Of a DNA stretch of 13,675 nt, positions 1-7,739 are shown one piece after another. The notes under the pieces were generated by a model that was not told where the DNA came from, searched no databases, and saw nothing but the letters and a program-made list of their open reading frames with translations. Origin of the DNA: JBHHXR01 sp046757205 (GTDB lineage: Bacteria; Pseudomonadota; Alphaproteobacteria; Rhodobacterales; Rhodobacteraceae); contig JBHHXR010000078.1 in the NCBI GenBank assembly GCA_046757205.1, positions 1 to 13,675 of the forward strand. Reading direction: 5' to 3'. Within the stretch, counting starts at the first letter, position 1. Each line of letters starts with the position of its first letter. The translations under genes and the position numbers were made by a program.

Positions 1-606
1 GAGGACTGGATGAATCCGCGGGCGGTGGACACCATATCGGCGAACCACGCCAGCCTTGCCGATCCACTCTCGTCGATCCAGCCGTCCTTCATCACCAACA
101 ACACGCCCGTCAACCTGACCAGAAGCTCGTTCGACGCATCGGCGCTCACCGCCGGTACGGTCTATAACGTGTCCTGCTCCGGCAACCAGCACATCGACAT
201 CGCAGGCGTAACCGTTTCCGACGTCGTCATCACCACCAACTGCCGCGTCAAGTTCGGCGCCGGCGCTGCCGTCGAGAACGCGATAATTTCCACTTCCAGC
301 ACGTCAGGCAATTCCATGCAGGCATCGTCCGGGCTGCGGGTTGGCGTCGATGACGGTTGCACGTCCGGCGGCGGCGCGACCTTGATGACGGCCGGCGACA
401 TCAGCGTGGCATCGGGGCTCGAAGCCTACGGCTCGCAGTTCGTCGCCGGTGGCGATGTCCACATCTCGGCACAGGCCAACGGCATCGAGGGCGCCTCGTT
501 TCAGGTCGGCGGCGAGTTCAAGATGACGTCGAACGGCGTCATGGGCAACTGCATCGGCAATGTCGATCCGCTCATCGTCGAGAATTACTACCGCATCGTT
601 CAGTAG
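1..606 (+). CDS. TadG-like Tad-pilus protein, C-terminal part (5' end outside window)
   Basis: The frame is open from base 1 and ends at TAG 604-606, so this is the last 201 codons of a longer gene; the ATG at base 10 is internal. The visible part is rich in Ser, Thr, Gly, Asn and Val, with repeated short beta-like segments and a few scattered cysteines (for example in VSCSGN, TNCRV, DDGCTSG and GNCIGN). It ends YYRIVQ. This pattern of short strands, spaced Cys and a terminal Y-x-I/L-V-Q matches what I know of the exported C-terminal part of alphaproteobacterial TadG-type proteins, which belong to the Flp/Tad pilus machinery and sit in the envelope. The family name is by resemblance only; an unrelated secreted beta-rich protein is possible. 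It converges on the regulator that follows, with 28 bp between the stop codons. Confidence 0.62.
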   Translation, partial: EDWMNPRAVDTISANHASLADPLSSIQPSFITNNTPVNLTRSSFDASALTAGTVYNVSCSGNQHIDIAGVTVSDVVITTNCRVKFGAGAAVENAIISTSSTSGNSMQASSGLRVGVDDGCTSGGGATLMTAGDISVASGLEAYGSQFVAGGDVHISAQANGIEGASFQVGGEFKMTSNGVMGNCIGNVDPLIVENYYRIVQ

Positions 607-634
607 ACGCCGGCAACCCGCATGCCGAAGCGCC

Positions 635-1096
635 CTACAGCGGCAGGGCGGTCGTCGACTTTATGACTTCCATCGACAGCGCGGCGGTAACGTTGAACAG
701 CTTCACTTCAGAGATCAGCGACTGGTAGAATTCGTCGTAGCCCTTGGCGTTCGGCACCAGCACCTTCAGGATGTAGTCGATGTCGCCGGCCAGCCGGTGC
801 GCCTCCATCACCTCGGGGCGCTTGCGGATGACGGCAAGAAAGCGTTCCTGCCATCCTTCTTCATGCTCGGAGGTGCGGATCAGCACAAAGAAACAGCTCT
901 CCAGCCCCAGCGCCTCGGGGTCGAGTATCACGGTCTGCCGGGTGATCACCCCGGCCTCGCGCATCTTGCGTATGCGGTTCCACACCGGGGTCTTGGATGC
1001 TCCGGCGCGGCGGGCGATTTCGTCGAGCGACAGCGATGCGTCCTGCTGCAGAACAGCGAGGATTTTCCGGTCTATCGCGTCCAGTGAGACTTCCAT
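635..1096 (-). CDS. Lrp/AsnC-family transcriptional regulator
   Basis: A 153-residue protein of normal length for the family. Residues 1-60 form the AsnC-type winged helix-turn-helix: it opens with LDAIDRKIL, and the helix-turn-helix runs from about residue 24 to 51 (IARRAGASKTPVWNRIRKM). Residues 65-145 are the RAM ligand-binding and oligomerisation domain, with the signature AGDIDYILKV at 103-112. Lrp proteins form dimers to octamers, bind several phased DNA sites and respond to amino acids. The gene is divergent from a cysteine-biosynthesis operon, so control of that operon and of itself, possibly by cysteine or a related amino acid, is the natural inference. The 186 bp between it and the next gene holds a cluster of GGAA/TTC dyads that could be its sites. 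No strong Shine-Dalgarno precedes the ATG. Confidence 0.93.
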   Translation of the reverse strand: MEVSLDAIDRKILAVLQQDASLSLDEIARRAGASKTPVWNRIRKMREAGVITRQTVILDPEALGLESCFFVLIRTSEHEEGWQERFLAVIRKRPEVMEAHRLAGDIDYILKVLVPNAKGYDEFYQSLISEVKLFNVTAALSMEVIKSTTALPL

Positions 1097-1117
1097 ATTG
1101 CGTTTGATCCCCGTTTT

Positions 1118-1232
1118 GGAATGTGTTCCTGAATATCGCCGAAGTATGGAACATTCAATCTAATTACCCCGCATGCTGGTGCAAAAAACAGGAAATTATT
1201 CTAAATCTCAGTAACCGGTTGCGTGGAATTCC
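1118..1232. promoter_or_regulatory. Cluster of GGAA/TTC dyads, possible Lrp operator array
   Basis: Four short dyads share GGAA and TTC half-sites: GGAATGTGTTCC (1118-1129), GGAACATTC (1148-1156), GGAAATTATTCT (1191-1202) and GGAATTCC (1225-1232). The two with a 4-base centre lie 73 bp apart, close to seven helical turns, so they face the same side of the DNA. A separate palindrome AACCGGTT is at 1213-1220. Lrp-family octamers bind several phased sites, so this stretch between the regulator and the cys operon is the likely control region. The assignment to this regulator is inference. Confidence 0.38.
1130..1158 (-). promoter_or_regulatory. Candidate promoter of the Lrp-type regulator
   Basis: Read leftward there is TTGAAT (1158-1153), a 17-bp spacer and TATTCA (1135-1130). 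The -35 matches consensus at four of six positions and the -10 at three, so it is a moderate candidate. The dyad GGAACATTC (1148-1156) lies over the -35 and spacer, and GGAATGTGTTCC (1118-1129) over the expected start of transcription, a layout that would suit autorepression. Confidence 0.33.
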
Positions 1233-1282
1233 GCCTGGGATCACGGCAGCCGGTATCGGTCACGGAATCTGGGCAAACGGCA

Positions 1283-1679
1283 ATGGCACGCAAGTTTCTT
1301 CCGCAAGTCGCAACCGGCAATCATCTGCTGGAAGGCGACGTGGTTTTCCTCACCGAAGCCGGCGGCTGGTCGCGCGAGCATGGCGATGCGGCGGTCGCCC
1401 GCACGCCGGAAGAGGCGGAAATCCTTCTCGCCGCCGCCGGGCATTTTCCGCAGGAGGTGGTCGGCGTCTACCTCGCCGACGCGCAGATCGGCCCGGACGG
1501 GCGCCCGAGGCCGGTGCATTTCCGCGAAGCTTTCCGAACCCGCGGCCCGTCCAACTATTTCCACGGCAAGCAAGCGGAATCGCAACGCGAGATCGCACGG
1601 TCCCGGACCGCGAAACGGGGCCTCGCCGATCAGCCAAGAGGCCCCGGATCGAGCCCGGGACAGCCGAAAGCGGATAACC

Positions 1680-1693
<14 letters not shown>
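1283..1693 (+). CDS. DUF2849 protein, first gene of the sulfite-reduction operon
   Basis: A 136-residue protein beginning MARKFLPQVATGNHLLEGDV. Residues 1-100 match the DUF2849 family as I know it: GDVVFLTEAGGW, a run of alternating charged and Ala residues, VVGVYLADAQIGPDGRP, and the closing FRTRGPSNYFHGKQA. The family is small, soluble and of unknown biochemistry, but is nearly always found directly upstream of sulfite/nitrite reductase genes in alphaproteobacteria, as here. The ATG at 1283 fits the family start; an upstream GTG at 1223 would add 20 unconserved residues. Family members usually stop soon after HGKQA. This one runs about 33 residues further as a Pro/Gly/Arg-rich tail that overlaps the next gene by 14 bp and spans a strong hairpin, so the tail may be a chance extension. 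Confidence 0.85.
1617..1645 (+). other. Strong hairpin just upstream of the sulfite reductase start
   Basis: GGGGCCTC (1617-1624) and GAGGCCCC (1638-1645) form a perfect 8-bp stem around a 13-base loop. No T tract follows, so it does not look like an intrinsic terminator. It lies in the unconserved tail of the DUF2849 frame and ends 34 bases before the ATG of the next gene, where it could shape mRNA processing or coupled translation. Confidence 0.5.
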
Positions 1694-3339
<1,646 letters not shown>

Positions 3340-3350
<11 letters not shown>

Positions 3351-4056
3351 ACTGGATATCGCCGCGCTCAACCTCGCGCAGAAGGCGCGCGCCGCGGAGA
3401 CGCTGCTCGGCGAGGTGCTGAACGGCGGTGCGTTCGGGCGCATCGCGTTGGTGTCGTCCTTCGGGGCGGAGTCGGCGGTGCTGCTGCACCTGGTTTCGCG
3501 CGTAAAGCCCGACACGCCGGTGATCTTCCTCGACACGCAGATGCTGTTTCAGGAAACGCTGGAGTACCAGCTCGAGCTGTCGCGCCTGTTCGGCCTTTCG
3601 GACGTGCGCCGGATAACGCCCGACGCCGCTGCCGTGCGGCGCAATGACGTGTTCGGGCGGCGGCATCTCAAGGACACCGACGGTTGCTGCAACTTGCGCA
3701 AGGTTTTGCCTCTTGAAAGGGCGCTCTCGGGTTTTGACGGGTGGATAACGGGCAGAAAGCGGCATCAGGCGGCAAGCCGCGCCGGCATCGACCTGTTCGA
3801 GGGGGCCGATGGCAGGCTGAAGGTGAACCCGCTCGCCCATTGGGAGACGCGCGACGTGCAGGCCTATTTCAATACCCATGATGTGCCCCGCCATCCGCTG
3901 GTCCGGGAAGGCTATGCCTCGATCGGCTGCGCCCCCTGCACGACGCCGGTGGGCGACGGCGAGGACCTGCGCGCCGGGCGCTGGCGCGACAGCGACAAGA
4001 CCGAATGCGGCATCCATTTCGGGGCCGACGGAAAAGTGGTCCGCCCGGCGGCGTGA
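3340..4056 (+). CDS. cysH: Adenylyl-sulfate (APS) reductase, thioredoxin-dependent
   Basis: A 238-residue PAPS/APS reductase. It reduces activated sulfate to sulfite and AMP with electrons from thioredoxin, feeding sulfite to the reductase encoded upstream. Visible motifs: the nucleotide loop SSFGAES at 39-45, FLDTQ at 63-67, WITGRKRHQ at 135-143, and the catalytic C-terminal Cys at 223 in ECGIH. The cysteine pairs C116-C117 (GCCNLRK) and C197/C200 (CAPC) are the four [4Fe-4S] ligands that mark the bacterial APS-using branch, whereas the enterobacterial PAPS enzyme lacks them. That favours APS over PAPS as substrate. The ATG at 3340 is preceded by GGAGG (3326-3330) nine bases upstream and overlaps the end of cysI by 11 bp, indicating coupled translation. 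Confidence 0.94.
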
Positions 4057-4078
4057 CCGAGAACCAGGAGATATCGGC

Positions 4079-4534
4079 ATGAGCAAGATAGTCAGGGACG
4101 ACGGTTTCCAGAACGATGACCTGCCGGAGGCGGCGGCGAACGGCAGCTACCGCGAAGTGACGCTACAGGACCTGAACGCTCCCGGTTTCGAAGCCGGCGC
4201 ACCGGCGCTGGGACTTGCGCTCGACAATGACGCCGACCCGCTGGACGTACAGCCGTATTTCCCGCGGCTTGCCGTTATCAAGATACCGTTTCCCAGCTTT
4301 GCCGACGGGCGCGGCTTCAGCCTGGCGCGGCGTCTGCGGCTGATGGGCTATGGCGGGCGGCTGCGCGCCGTCGGCCACCTGATCGCCGATCAATACCCCA
4401 ACGCGCGGCGCTGCGGCTTCGACGAGATCGAGATCGACGACGATCTCGCGGCGCGCCAGCCCGCCAACCAGTGGCTCGCCCGCTCCGACTGGGACGCGCC
4501 GAGTTACCAGGAGCGGCTGCGGCGCGCCGGCTGA
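4079..4534 (+). CDS. DUF934 protein, sulfite-reduction operon accessory
   Basis: A 151-residue soluble protein of the DUF934 family. The conserved core is at about 60-131: FPRLAVIKIPFPSFADGRGF, then RLRLMGYGGRLRAVGHLIADQY, then ARRCGFDEIEID and AARQPANQW. The family travels with sulfite reductase and APS/PAPS reductase genes in proteobacteria; its biochemical role is not known to me, and an accessory role in sulfite reduction is inferred only from context. The ATG has AGGAG (4066-4070) eight bases upstream and lies 22 bp after the cysH stop, so it is the fourth cistron. A strong terminator follows 30 bp after its stop codon, which suggests that it closes the operon. Confidence 0.9.
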   Translation: MSKIVRDDGFQNDDLPEAAANGSYREVTLQDLNAPGFEAGAPALGLALDNDADPLDVQPYFPRLAVIKIPFPSFADGRGFSLARRLRLMGYGGRLRAVGHLIADQYPNARRCGFDEIEIDDDLAARQPANQWLARSDWDAPSYQERLRRAG

Positions 4535-4564
4535 GACGGTTCGCCCGCCAAACCTTCACCGCGT

Positions 4565-4602
4565 CCGGCCTGCCCGTCCGCAACGGCGGGAGGCCGGTTT
4601 TT
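4565..4602 (+). terminator. Rho-independent terminator after the DUF934 gene
   Basis: CCGGCCT (4565-4571) pairs with AGGCCGG (4591-4597), CCCG (4573-4576) with CGGG (4587-4590), and CCG (4578-4580) with CGG (4584-4586). That makes 14 pairs with two single-base bulges and a CAA loop, followed directly by TTTTT (4598-4602). This is the clearest intrinsic terminator in the window. It lies only 19 bp upstream of the next start codon, so it may act as an attenuator or read-through point for the downstream gene. Confidence 0.82.
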
Positions 4603-4621
4603 CGACAAAAAGAGCCGTGCA

Positions 4622-5443
4622 ATGACCGAACAACTGCCGATCGCCGCCGTCACGGCGGCTGCTGCTGCGCCCGACGCCCGGATCGTCACCGAGGTGACGC
4701 ATTACACCGAAAAGCTGTTTTCGTTTCGGGTGACACGGCCGCGCAGCCTGCGCTTCCGTTCCGGCGAGTTCGTGATGATCGGCCTGCCCGGCGATAGCGG
4801 AAAGCCGGTCCTGCGCGCCTATTCCATCGCCTCGCCGGCCTGGGACGACGAACTGGAATTCTACTCGATCAAGGTGCCGGACGGGCCGCTGACCTCCCGG
4901 CTGCAGAAGATCGCCCCCGGCGACCGGGTGATCGTGAGGACCAAGCCGACCGGTACGCTGGTGCTGGATGCGCTGCTGCCGGCCAGGCGCGTCTATCTTT
5001 TCGCGACGGGCACCGGGATCGCGCCCTTTGCCTCGCTTGTCCGCGACCCCGACATCTACGCCCGGTTCGACGAGGTGGTGCTGACGCATACCTGCCGCAG
5101 CGTGGCCGAGCTTGCCTATGGCCAGAGGCTGGTGGCCAACATGCCGTTCGATCCGCTGGTGGGCGAGGCGGCGGCGGTGAAACTTCGCTACTACCCGACA
5201 ACGACGCAGGAAAACTCCGCCCGCAACGGCCGGATCACGCAGCACATCCGCTCCGGCGCCCTGTTCGAAGCGCTCGGCGCGCCGCCGCTGTCGGTGGACG
5301 ACCGGGTGATGATCTGCGGCTCGATGCCGCTCAATCTCGAAGTCAAGGCGCTGTGCGAGGCGGCGGGGATGCGCGAGGGCGCCAACAGCGCGCCCGGGCA
5401 CTACGTTCTGGAGAAGGCCTTCGTTGGCGAGGCGGCGGTGTAG
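4622..5443 (+). CDS. fpr: Ferredoxin-NADP(+) reductase
   Basis: A 273-residue FAD enzyme that passes electrons between NADPH and ferredoxin or flavodoxin. The FAD site RAYSIASP is at 65-72, the nicotinamide-binding loop ATGTGIAPF at 128-136, and CGSM at 232-235. The C-terminus YVLEKAFVGE is the form seen in the bacterial subgroup that ends in an aromatic-containing tail instead of a terminal Tyr. About 18 extra N-terminal residues are Ala-rich. As no cysJ is present, this enzyme is a good candidate for reducing the ferredoxin that serves the siroheme reductase upstream. A terminator separates it from that operon, so it may rely on read-through or on a promoter inside the preceding gene. The ribosome site is weak. 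General redox or oxidative-stress service is an alternative role. Confidence 0.93.
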   Translation: MTEQLPIAAVTAAAAAPDARIVTEVTHYTEKLFSFRVTRPRSLRFRSGEFVMIGLPGDSGKPVLRAYSIASPAWDDELEFYSIKVPDGPLTSRLQKIAPGDRVIVRTKPTGTLVLDALLPARRVYLFATGTGIAPFASLVRDPDIYARFDEVVLTHTCRSVAELAYGQRLVANMPFDPLVGEAAAVKLRYYPTTTQENSARNGRITQHIRSGALFEALGAPPLSVDDRVMICGSMPLNLEVKALCEAAGMREGANSAPGHYVLEKAFVGEAAV

Positions 5444-5475
5444 CCGCTTATGATGGCGTGCCCGGTGGCCGCCGG

Positions 5476-5826
5476 CTATTTGTCCGGTGTGCCGGGCAAA
5501 TCGCAGAACATCTCGTACAGGGCTTCGATAATCCGCCGCGGTTTGTCATCGGTCAGGTGATAGTAGATGGTCTTGCCGTCGCGGCGCGGCGTCACCAGGC
5601 CTTCCAGCCGGAGCCGCGCGAGTTGCTGGGACACCGCCGCCTGCCGCGCCGACAGGAGGCGTTCGAGTTCGGTAACCGATTTTTCGCCCGAGGCGAGATA
5701 GCACAGGATCATCAGCCGGCCCTCGTGCCCGACCGCCTTCAGGAAATTCGAGGCCTTCGCGGCGCTGCGGGCCATAACATCCATTTCTTCGGCCGTAAGC
5801 TCGCCTTCAAGCACAGGTGGAGCCAT
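5476..5826 (-). CDS. ArsR/SmtB-family repressor, BigR/SqrR-like persulfide sensor type
   Basis: A 116-residue winged-helix regulator. Helix-turn-helix: about 50-78 (SVTELERLLSARQAAVSQQL), followed by the beta wing RRDGKTIYYHL (81-91). It has exactly two cysteines, C42 in ILCYL and C108 in EMFCDL. These are the positions of the redox pair in BigR, and they match the equivalent pair in SqrR, which respond to sulfide through a polysulfide bridge. The metal-binding ELCVCDL motif of true ArsR is absent. The ATG at 5826 has GGAGGG a few bases upstream; the frame stays open further upstream but without family similarity. It lies tail to tail with fpr (32 bp between stops) and head to head with hemA across 516 bp. 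Likely targets, by inference, are itself and genes of sulfur or heme metabolism. Confidence 0.85.
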   Translation of the reverse strand: MAPPVLEGELTAEEMDVMARSAAKASNFLKAVGHEGRLMILCYLASGEKSVTELERLLSARQAAVSQQLARLRLEGLVTPRRDGKTIYYHLTDDKPRRIIEALYEMFCDLPGTPDK

Positions 5827-6013
5827 TGGTTCCCTCCGATATCCCGGCCCGGAGACCCGGATACCCCAGATCCGACGGCAAGTGAACCGGCACGTCCGGC
5901 CGGCGCCGGAAAGAGCTTTCGCCCGGACAGCGCCCAGTCCCATGACCCCGAACGGTCGCGGCGGGGCGGAAGCGCGAAGCCGCAAGATCACTCGTGAGAT
6001 TTGCGACCGGTGC

Positions 6014-6027
6014 TTGATCTGCGTCAA
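6014..6027 (+). promoter_or_regulatory. FNR/FixK-type binding site
   Basis: TTGATCTGCGTCAA is a full match to the TTGAT-N4-(A/G)TCAA box of the CRP/FNR family (FnrL, FixK, Anr). Its centre (6020.5) is about 41.5 bp upstream of the start point expected from the TATTAT element, the class II activator position. Oxygen-responsive control of hemA by FNR-type proteins is known in Rhodobacter, so activation at low oxygen is the likely role here. Confidence 0.72.
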
Positions 6028-6048
6028 GGCGGGCCGTTCCTGCCGATT

Positions 6049-6054
6049 TATTAT
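6049..6054 (+). promoter_or_regulatory. Candidate -10 element of an FNR-dependent promoter
   Basis: TATTAT matches the sigma-70 consensus at five of six positions. It predicts transcription starting near 6061-6062, placing the FNR-type box at -41.5. No good -35 is visible, as is usual for class II activated promoters. The transcript would have an approximately 280-base leader before hemA, or would start 21 bases before the small ORF at 6083. Confidence 0.5.
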
Positions 6055-6082
6055 TCGGGCTTCGGAACGATCAAGGTAAAGC

Positions 6083-6298
6083 ATGAAACCCGCCAATATC
6101 CGTTCGTCGATCCCCATGTCTGTGATCCCCGCCTTTGGCGCGGGCGCAGCCGCAACGTATGTAGCGGGCAGCGGTCACGAACATGCCACCCCTGGCGTGG
6201 ACGGCGGTATCATCGATTGCGGTATTGTCATCGATCATGCGGGTCGGCTATTGCGGTGTGCCGGATGGAGCGATGCAGGAAGTGCTCGGCCCGCCTAA
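6083..6298 (+). CDS. Doubtful small hypothetical ORF upstream of hemA
   Basis: A 71-residue open frame (begins MKPANIRSSIPMSVIPAFGAG) with AAGG (6073-6076) six bases before the ATG, placed about 21 bases after the predicted FNR-dependent start. The N-terminal half is mildly hydrophobic and Ala/Gly-rich, like a weak exported or membrane segment; codon choice is GC3-rich for about the first 50 codons, then worsens. From about 6237 a different frame looks better coded, running to a TAG at 6327 (begins MRVGYCGVPDGAMQEVLGPP) and ending 13 bases before hemA. That pattern could reflect a broken gene with a frameshift, or chance. I recognise no family. Confidence 0.25.
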   Translation: MKPANIRSSIPMSVIPAFGAGAAATYVAGSGHEHATPGVDGGIIDCGIVIDHAGRLLRCAGWSDAGSARPA

Positions 6299-6342
6299 CG
6301 TAATCGCGCGCGACGCCGTGGCGCAGTAGGGAGTTTCTCACG

Positions 6343-7566
6343 ATGGACTACGGGGCATTCTTTCAAGACTCGCTCGCCACGCTCAAGGCCGACGGCAATT
6401 ACCGCGTGTTCGCGGATCTGGAGCGCCGGCAGGGCCAGTTTCCCAATGCCGTGCGCCACGGGCCCGGCGGACGGTCGGAGGTCGCGGTCTGGTGCTCGAA
6501 CGATTATCTCGGCATGGGCCAGCACCCCGACGTGCTGGCGGCCATGCACGAGGCGCTGGAGCGTTCCGGCGCCGGCGCCGGCGGGACGCGAAACATTTCC
6601 GGCACGACGCACTACCATGTGCTGCTGGAGGAGGAGCTGGCGGACCTGCACGGCAAGGAAACCGCTCTTCTGTTCACTTCCGGCTACGTCTCGAACTGGG
6701 CGGCGCTGGGCACGCTGGCGGCGCGGCTGCCCGATTGCGTGGTGTTCTCCGACGCGCTCAACCACGCCTCGATGATCGAGGGCATGCGCCATTCGCGGGC
6801 GCAGAAAGTTATCTGGAAGCACAACGACGTCGAGGATCTGGACCGCAAGCTTGCGCTCCTGCCGAAGGAACAGGCAAAGATCGTCGCCTTCGAGAGCGTC
6901 TATTCGATGGACGGCGACATCGCCCCGATCGCCGAAATCCTCGATGTCGCCGAAAAGCACGGCGCTCTCACCTATATCGACGAAGTCCACGCTGTCGGCC
7001 TCTACGGCCCGCGCGGCGGCGGCGTGGCCGAGCGCGAGGGGCTGATGGACCGCATCGACGTGATCGAGGGCACGCTCGGCAAGGCCTTCGGGGTGATGGG
7101 CGGCTATATCGCGGCCTCGGCGGAGATCTGCGACTTCGTGCGTTCCTTCGCCAGCGGCTTCATCTTCACCACGGCGCTGCCGCCGGCGCTGGCGGCCGGT
7201 GCCAGGGCTTCGATCCGGCACCTAAAGACCAGCAATGCGGAGCGCCTGGCACAGCGCGCGAAAGTGGCCGAAGTTCGCGCCAGGCTGGACAGGGCGGGCA
7301 TCCCGCACCTTGCCAACCCGAGCCATATCATCCCGGTGATGGTCGGCGATCCGGTGAAATGCAAGTTCATCACCGATCTGCTGCTCGACGAATTCGGCAT
7401 ATACATCCAGCCGATCAATTATCCCACCGTGCCCAAGGGCACCGAACGGCTGCGCATCACGCCGTCGCCGGTGCACAGCGCCGCCGATATCGACCATCTT
7501 CTCGATGCGCTCGGCGATTTGTGGTCAAGATGCCAGCTTGCCCGGATCGGACTGGCGGCGCAGTAG
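6343..7566 (+). CDS. hemA: 5-aminolevulinate synthase
   Basis: A 407-residue PLP enzyme of the alpha-oxoamine synthase family. It condenses glycine with succinyl-CoA to 5-aminolevulinate, CoA and CO2, the first step of heme, siroheme and bacteriochlorophyll synthesis by the alphaproteobacterial C4 route. Visible: the substrate loop GGTRNISGT at 80-88, SNDYLGM at 52-58, the PLP-contacting YIDEVHAVGLYGPRGGG at 211-227, and the Schiff-base lysine K247 in EGTLGKAFG. The C-terminal part has the usual IQPINYPTVPKGTERLRITP (388-block region). Length and start MDYGAFFQ agree with the family, and GGGAG (6329-6333) lies nine bases before the ATG. The product also supplies siroheme for the sulfite reductase encoded upstream. 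An FNR-type site about 320 bp upstream suggests oxygen control. Confidence 0.96.
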   Translation: MDYGAFFQDSLATLKADGNYRVFADLERRQGQFPNAVRHGPGGRSEVAVWCSNDYLGMGQHPDVLAAMHEALERSGAGAGGTRNISGTTHYHVLLEEELADLHGKETALLFTSGYVSNWAALGTLAARLPDCVVFSDALNHASMIEGMRHSRAQKVIWKHNDVEDLDRKLALLPKEQAKIVAFESVYSMDGDIAPIAEILDVAEKHGALTYIDEVHAVGLYGPRGGGVAEREGLMDRIDVIEGTLGKAFGVMGGYIAASAEICDFVRSFASGFIFTTALPPALAAGARASIRHLKTSNAERLAQRAKVAEVRARLDRAGIPHLANPSHIIPVMVGDPVKCKFITDLLLDEFGIYIQPINYPTVPKGTERLRITPSPVHSAADIDHLLDALGDLWSRCQLARIGLAAQ

Positions 7567-7702
7567 CGGCGAAGGCAAAGCCGGGACGGCGTGGCGGACA
7601 ACATCGCGGAGATCCCGCCGGTGGCGTCCGGAGCGGGCCGATGCTGTCATTTCCGTTGTCGTTAGGTTCCCGCCTGGCAATGGTGTAACGTTCGGGACAG
7701 GT

Positions 7703-7716
7703 CGCTGCCGGCAGCG
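7703..7716. promoter_or_regulatory. Perfect 14-bp palindrome upstream of the methyltransferase gene
   Basis: CGCTGCCGGCAGCG is fully self-complementary and ends 23 bp before the TTG start, with a smaller palindrome AACGTT at 7687-7692. It could be an operator or a leader hairpin. No T tract follows it. Confidence 0.35.
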
Positions 7717-7739
7717 CCCGGCGTCCGGGAGAGGGGACA

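Larger units (their letters stand above)
5827..6342. other. 516-bp divergent control region between the ArsR-type gene and hemA
   Basis: This stretch carries no firmly supported gene. The ArsR-proximal half (to about 6000) shows only an imperfect dyad, TCACTCGTGA at 5988-5997, that could be a repressor site. The hemA-proximal half holds an FNR-type box (6014-6027), a -10 element (6049-6054), a doubtful small ORF (6083-6298), and imperfect direct repeats: CATCGAT at 6211 and 6229, ATTGCGGT at 6216 and 6250. Confidence 0.55.

Noticed and set aside
631..650. Hairpin CGCCCT/AGGGCG at the end of the Lrp-type gene as a terminator
   Set aside because: Only a 6-bp stem with no T tract on either side; too weak to call.
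1223..1282. GTG start at 1223 for the DUF2849 protein
   Set aside because: It would add 20 residues with no resemblance to the family and would run through the dyad GGAATTCC; the ATG at 1283 gives the usual N-terminus.
4556..5401. Long minus-strand frame opposite the ferredoxin-NADP reductase gene
   Set aside because: His/Arg/Gln-rich composition typical of a shadow frame, no motif, and full overlap with a certain gene.
5827..6117. N-terminal extension of the ArsR-type regulator to 6117
   Set aside because: The open frame continues, but the added residues have no family resemblance, and the ATG at 5826 has an excellent GGAGGG ribosome site and the correct family length.
6295..7221. Long minus-strand frame opposite hemA
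   Set aside because: Shadow of a certain gene; composition is biased and no domain is visible. The same holds for the minus frame at 7662-8714 opposite the methyltransferase.
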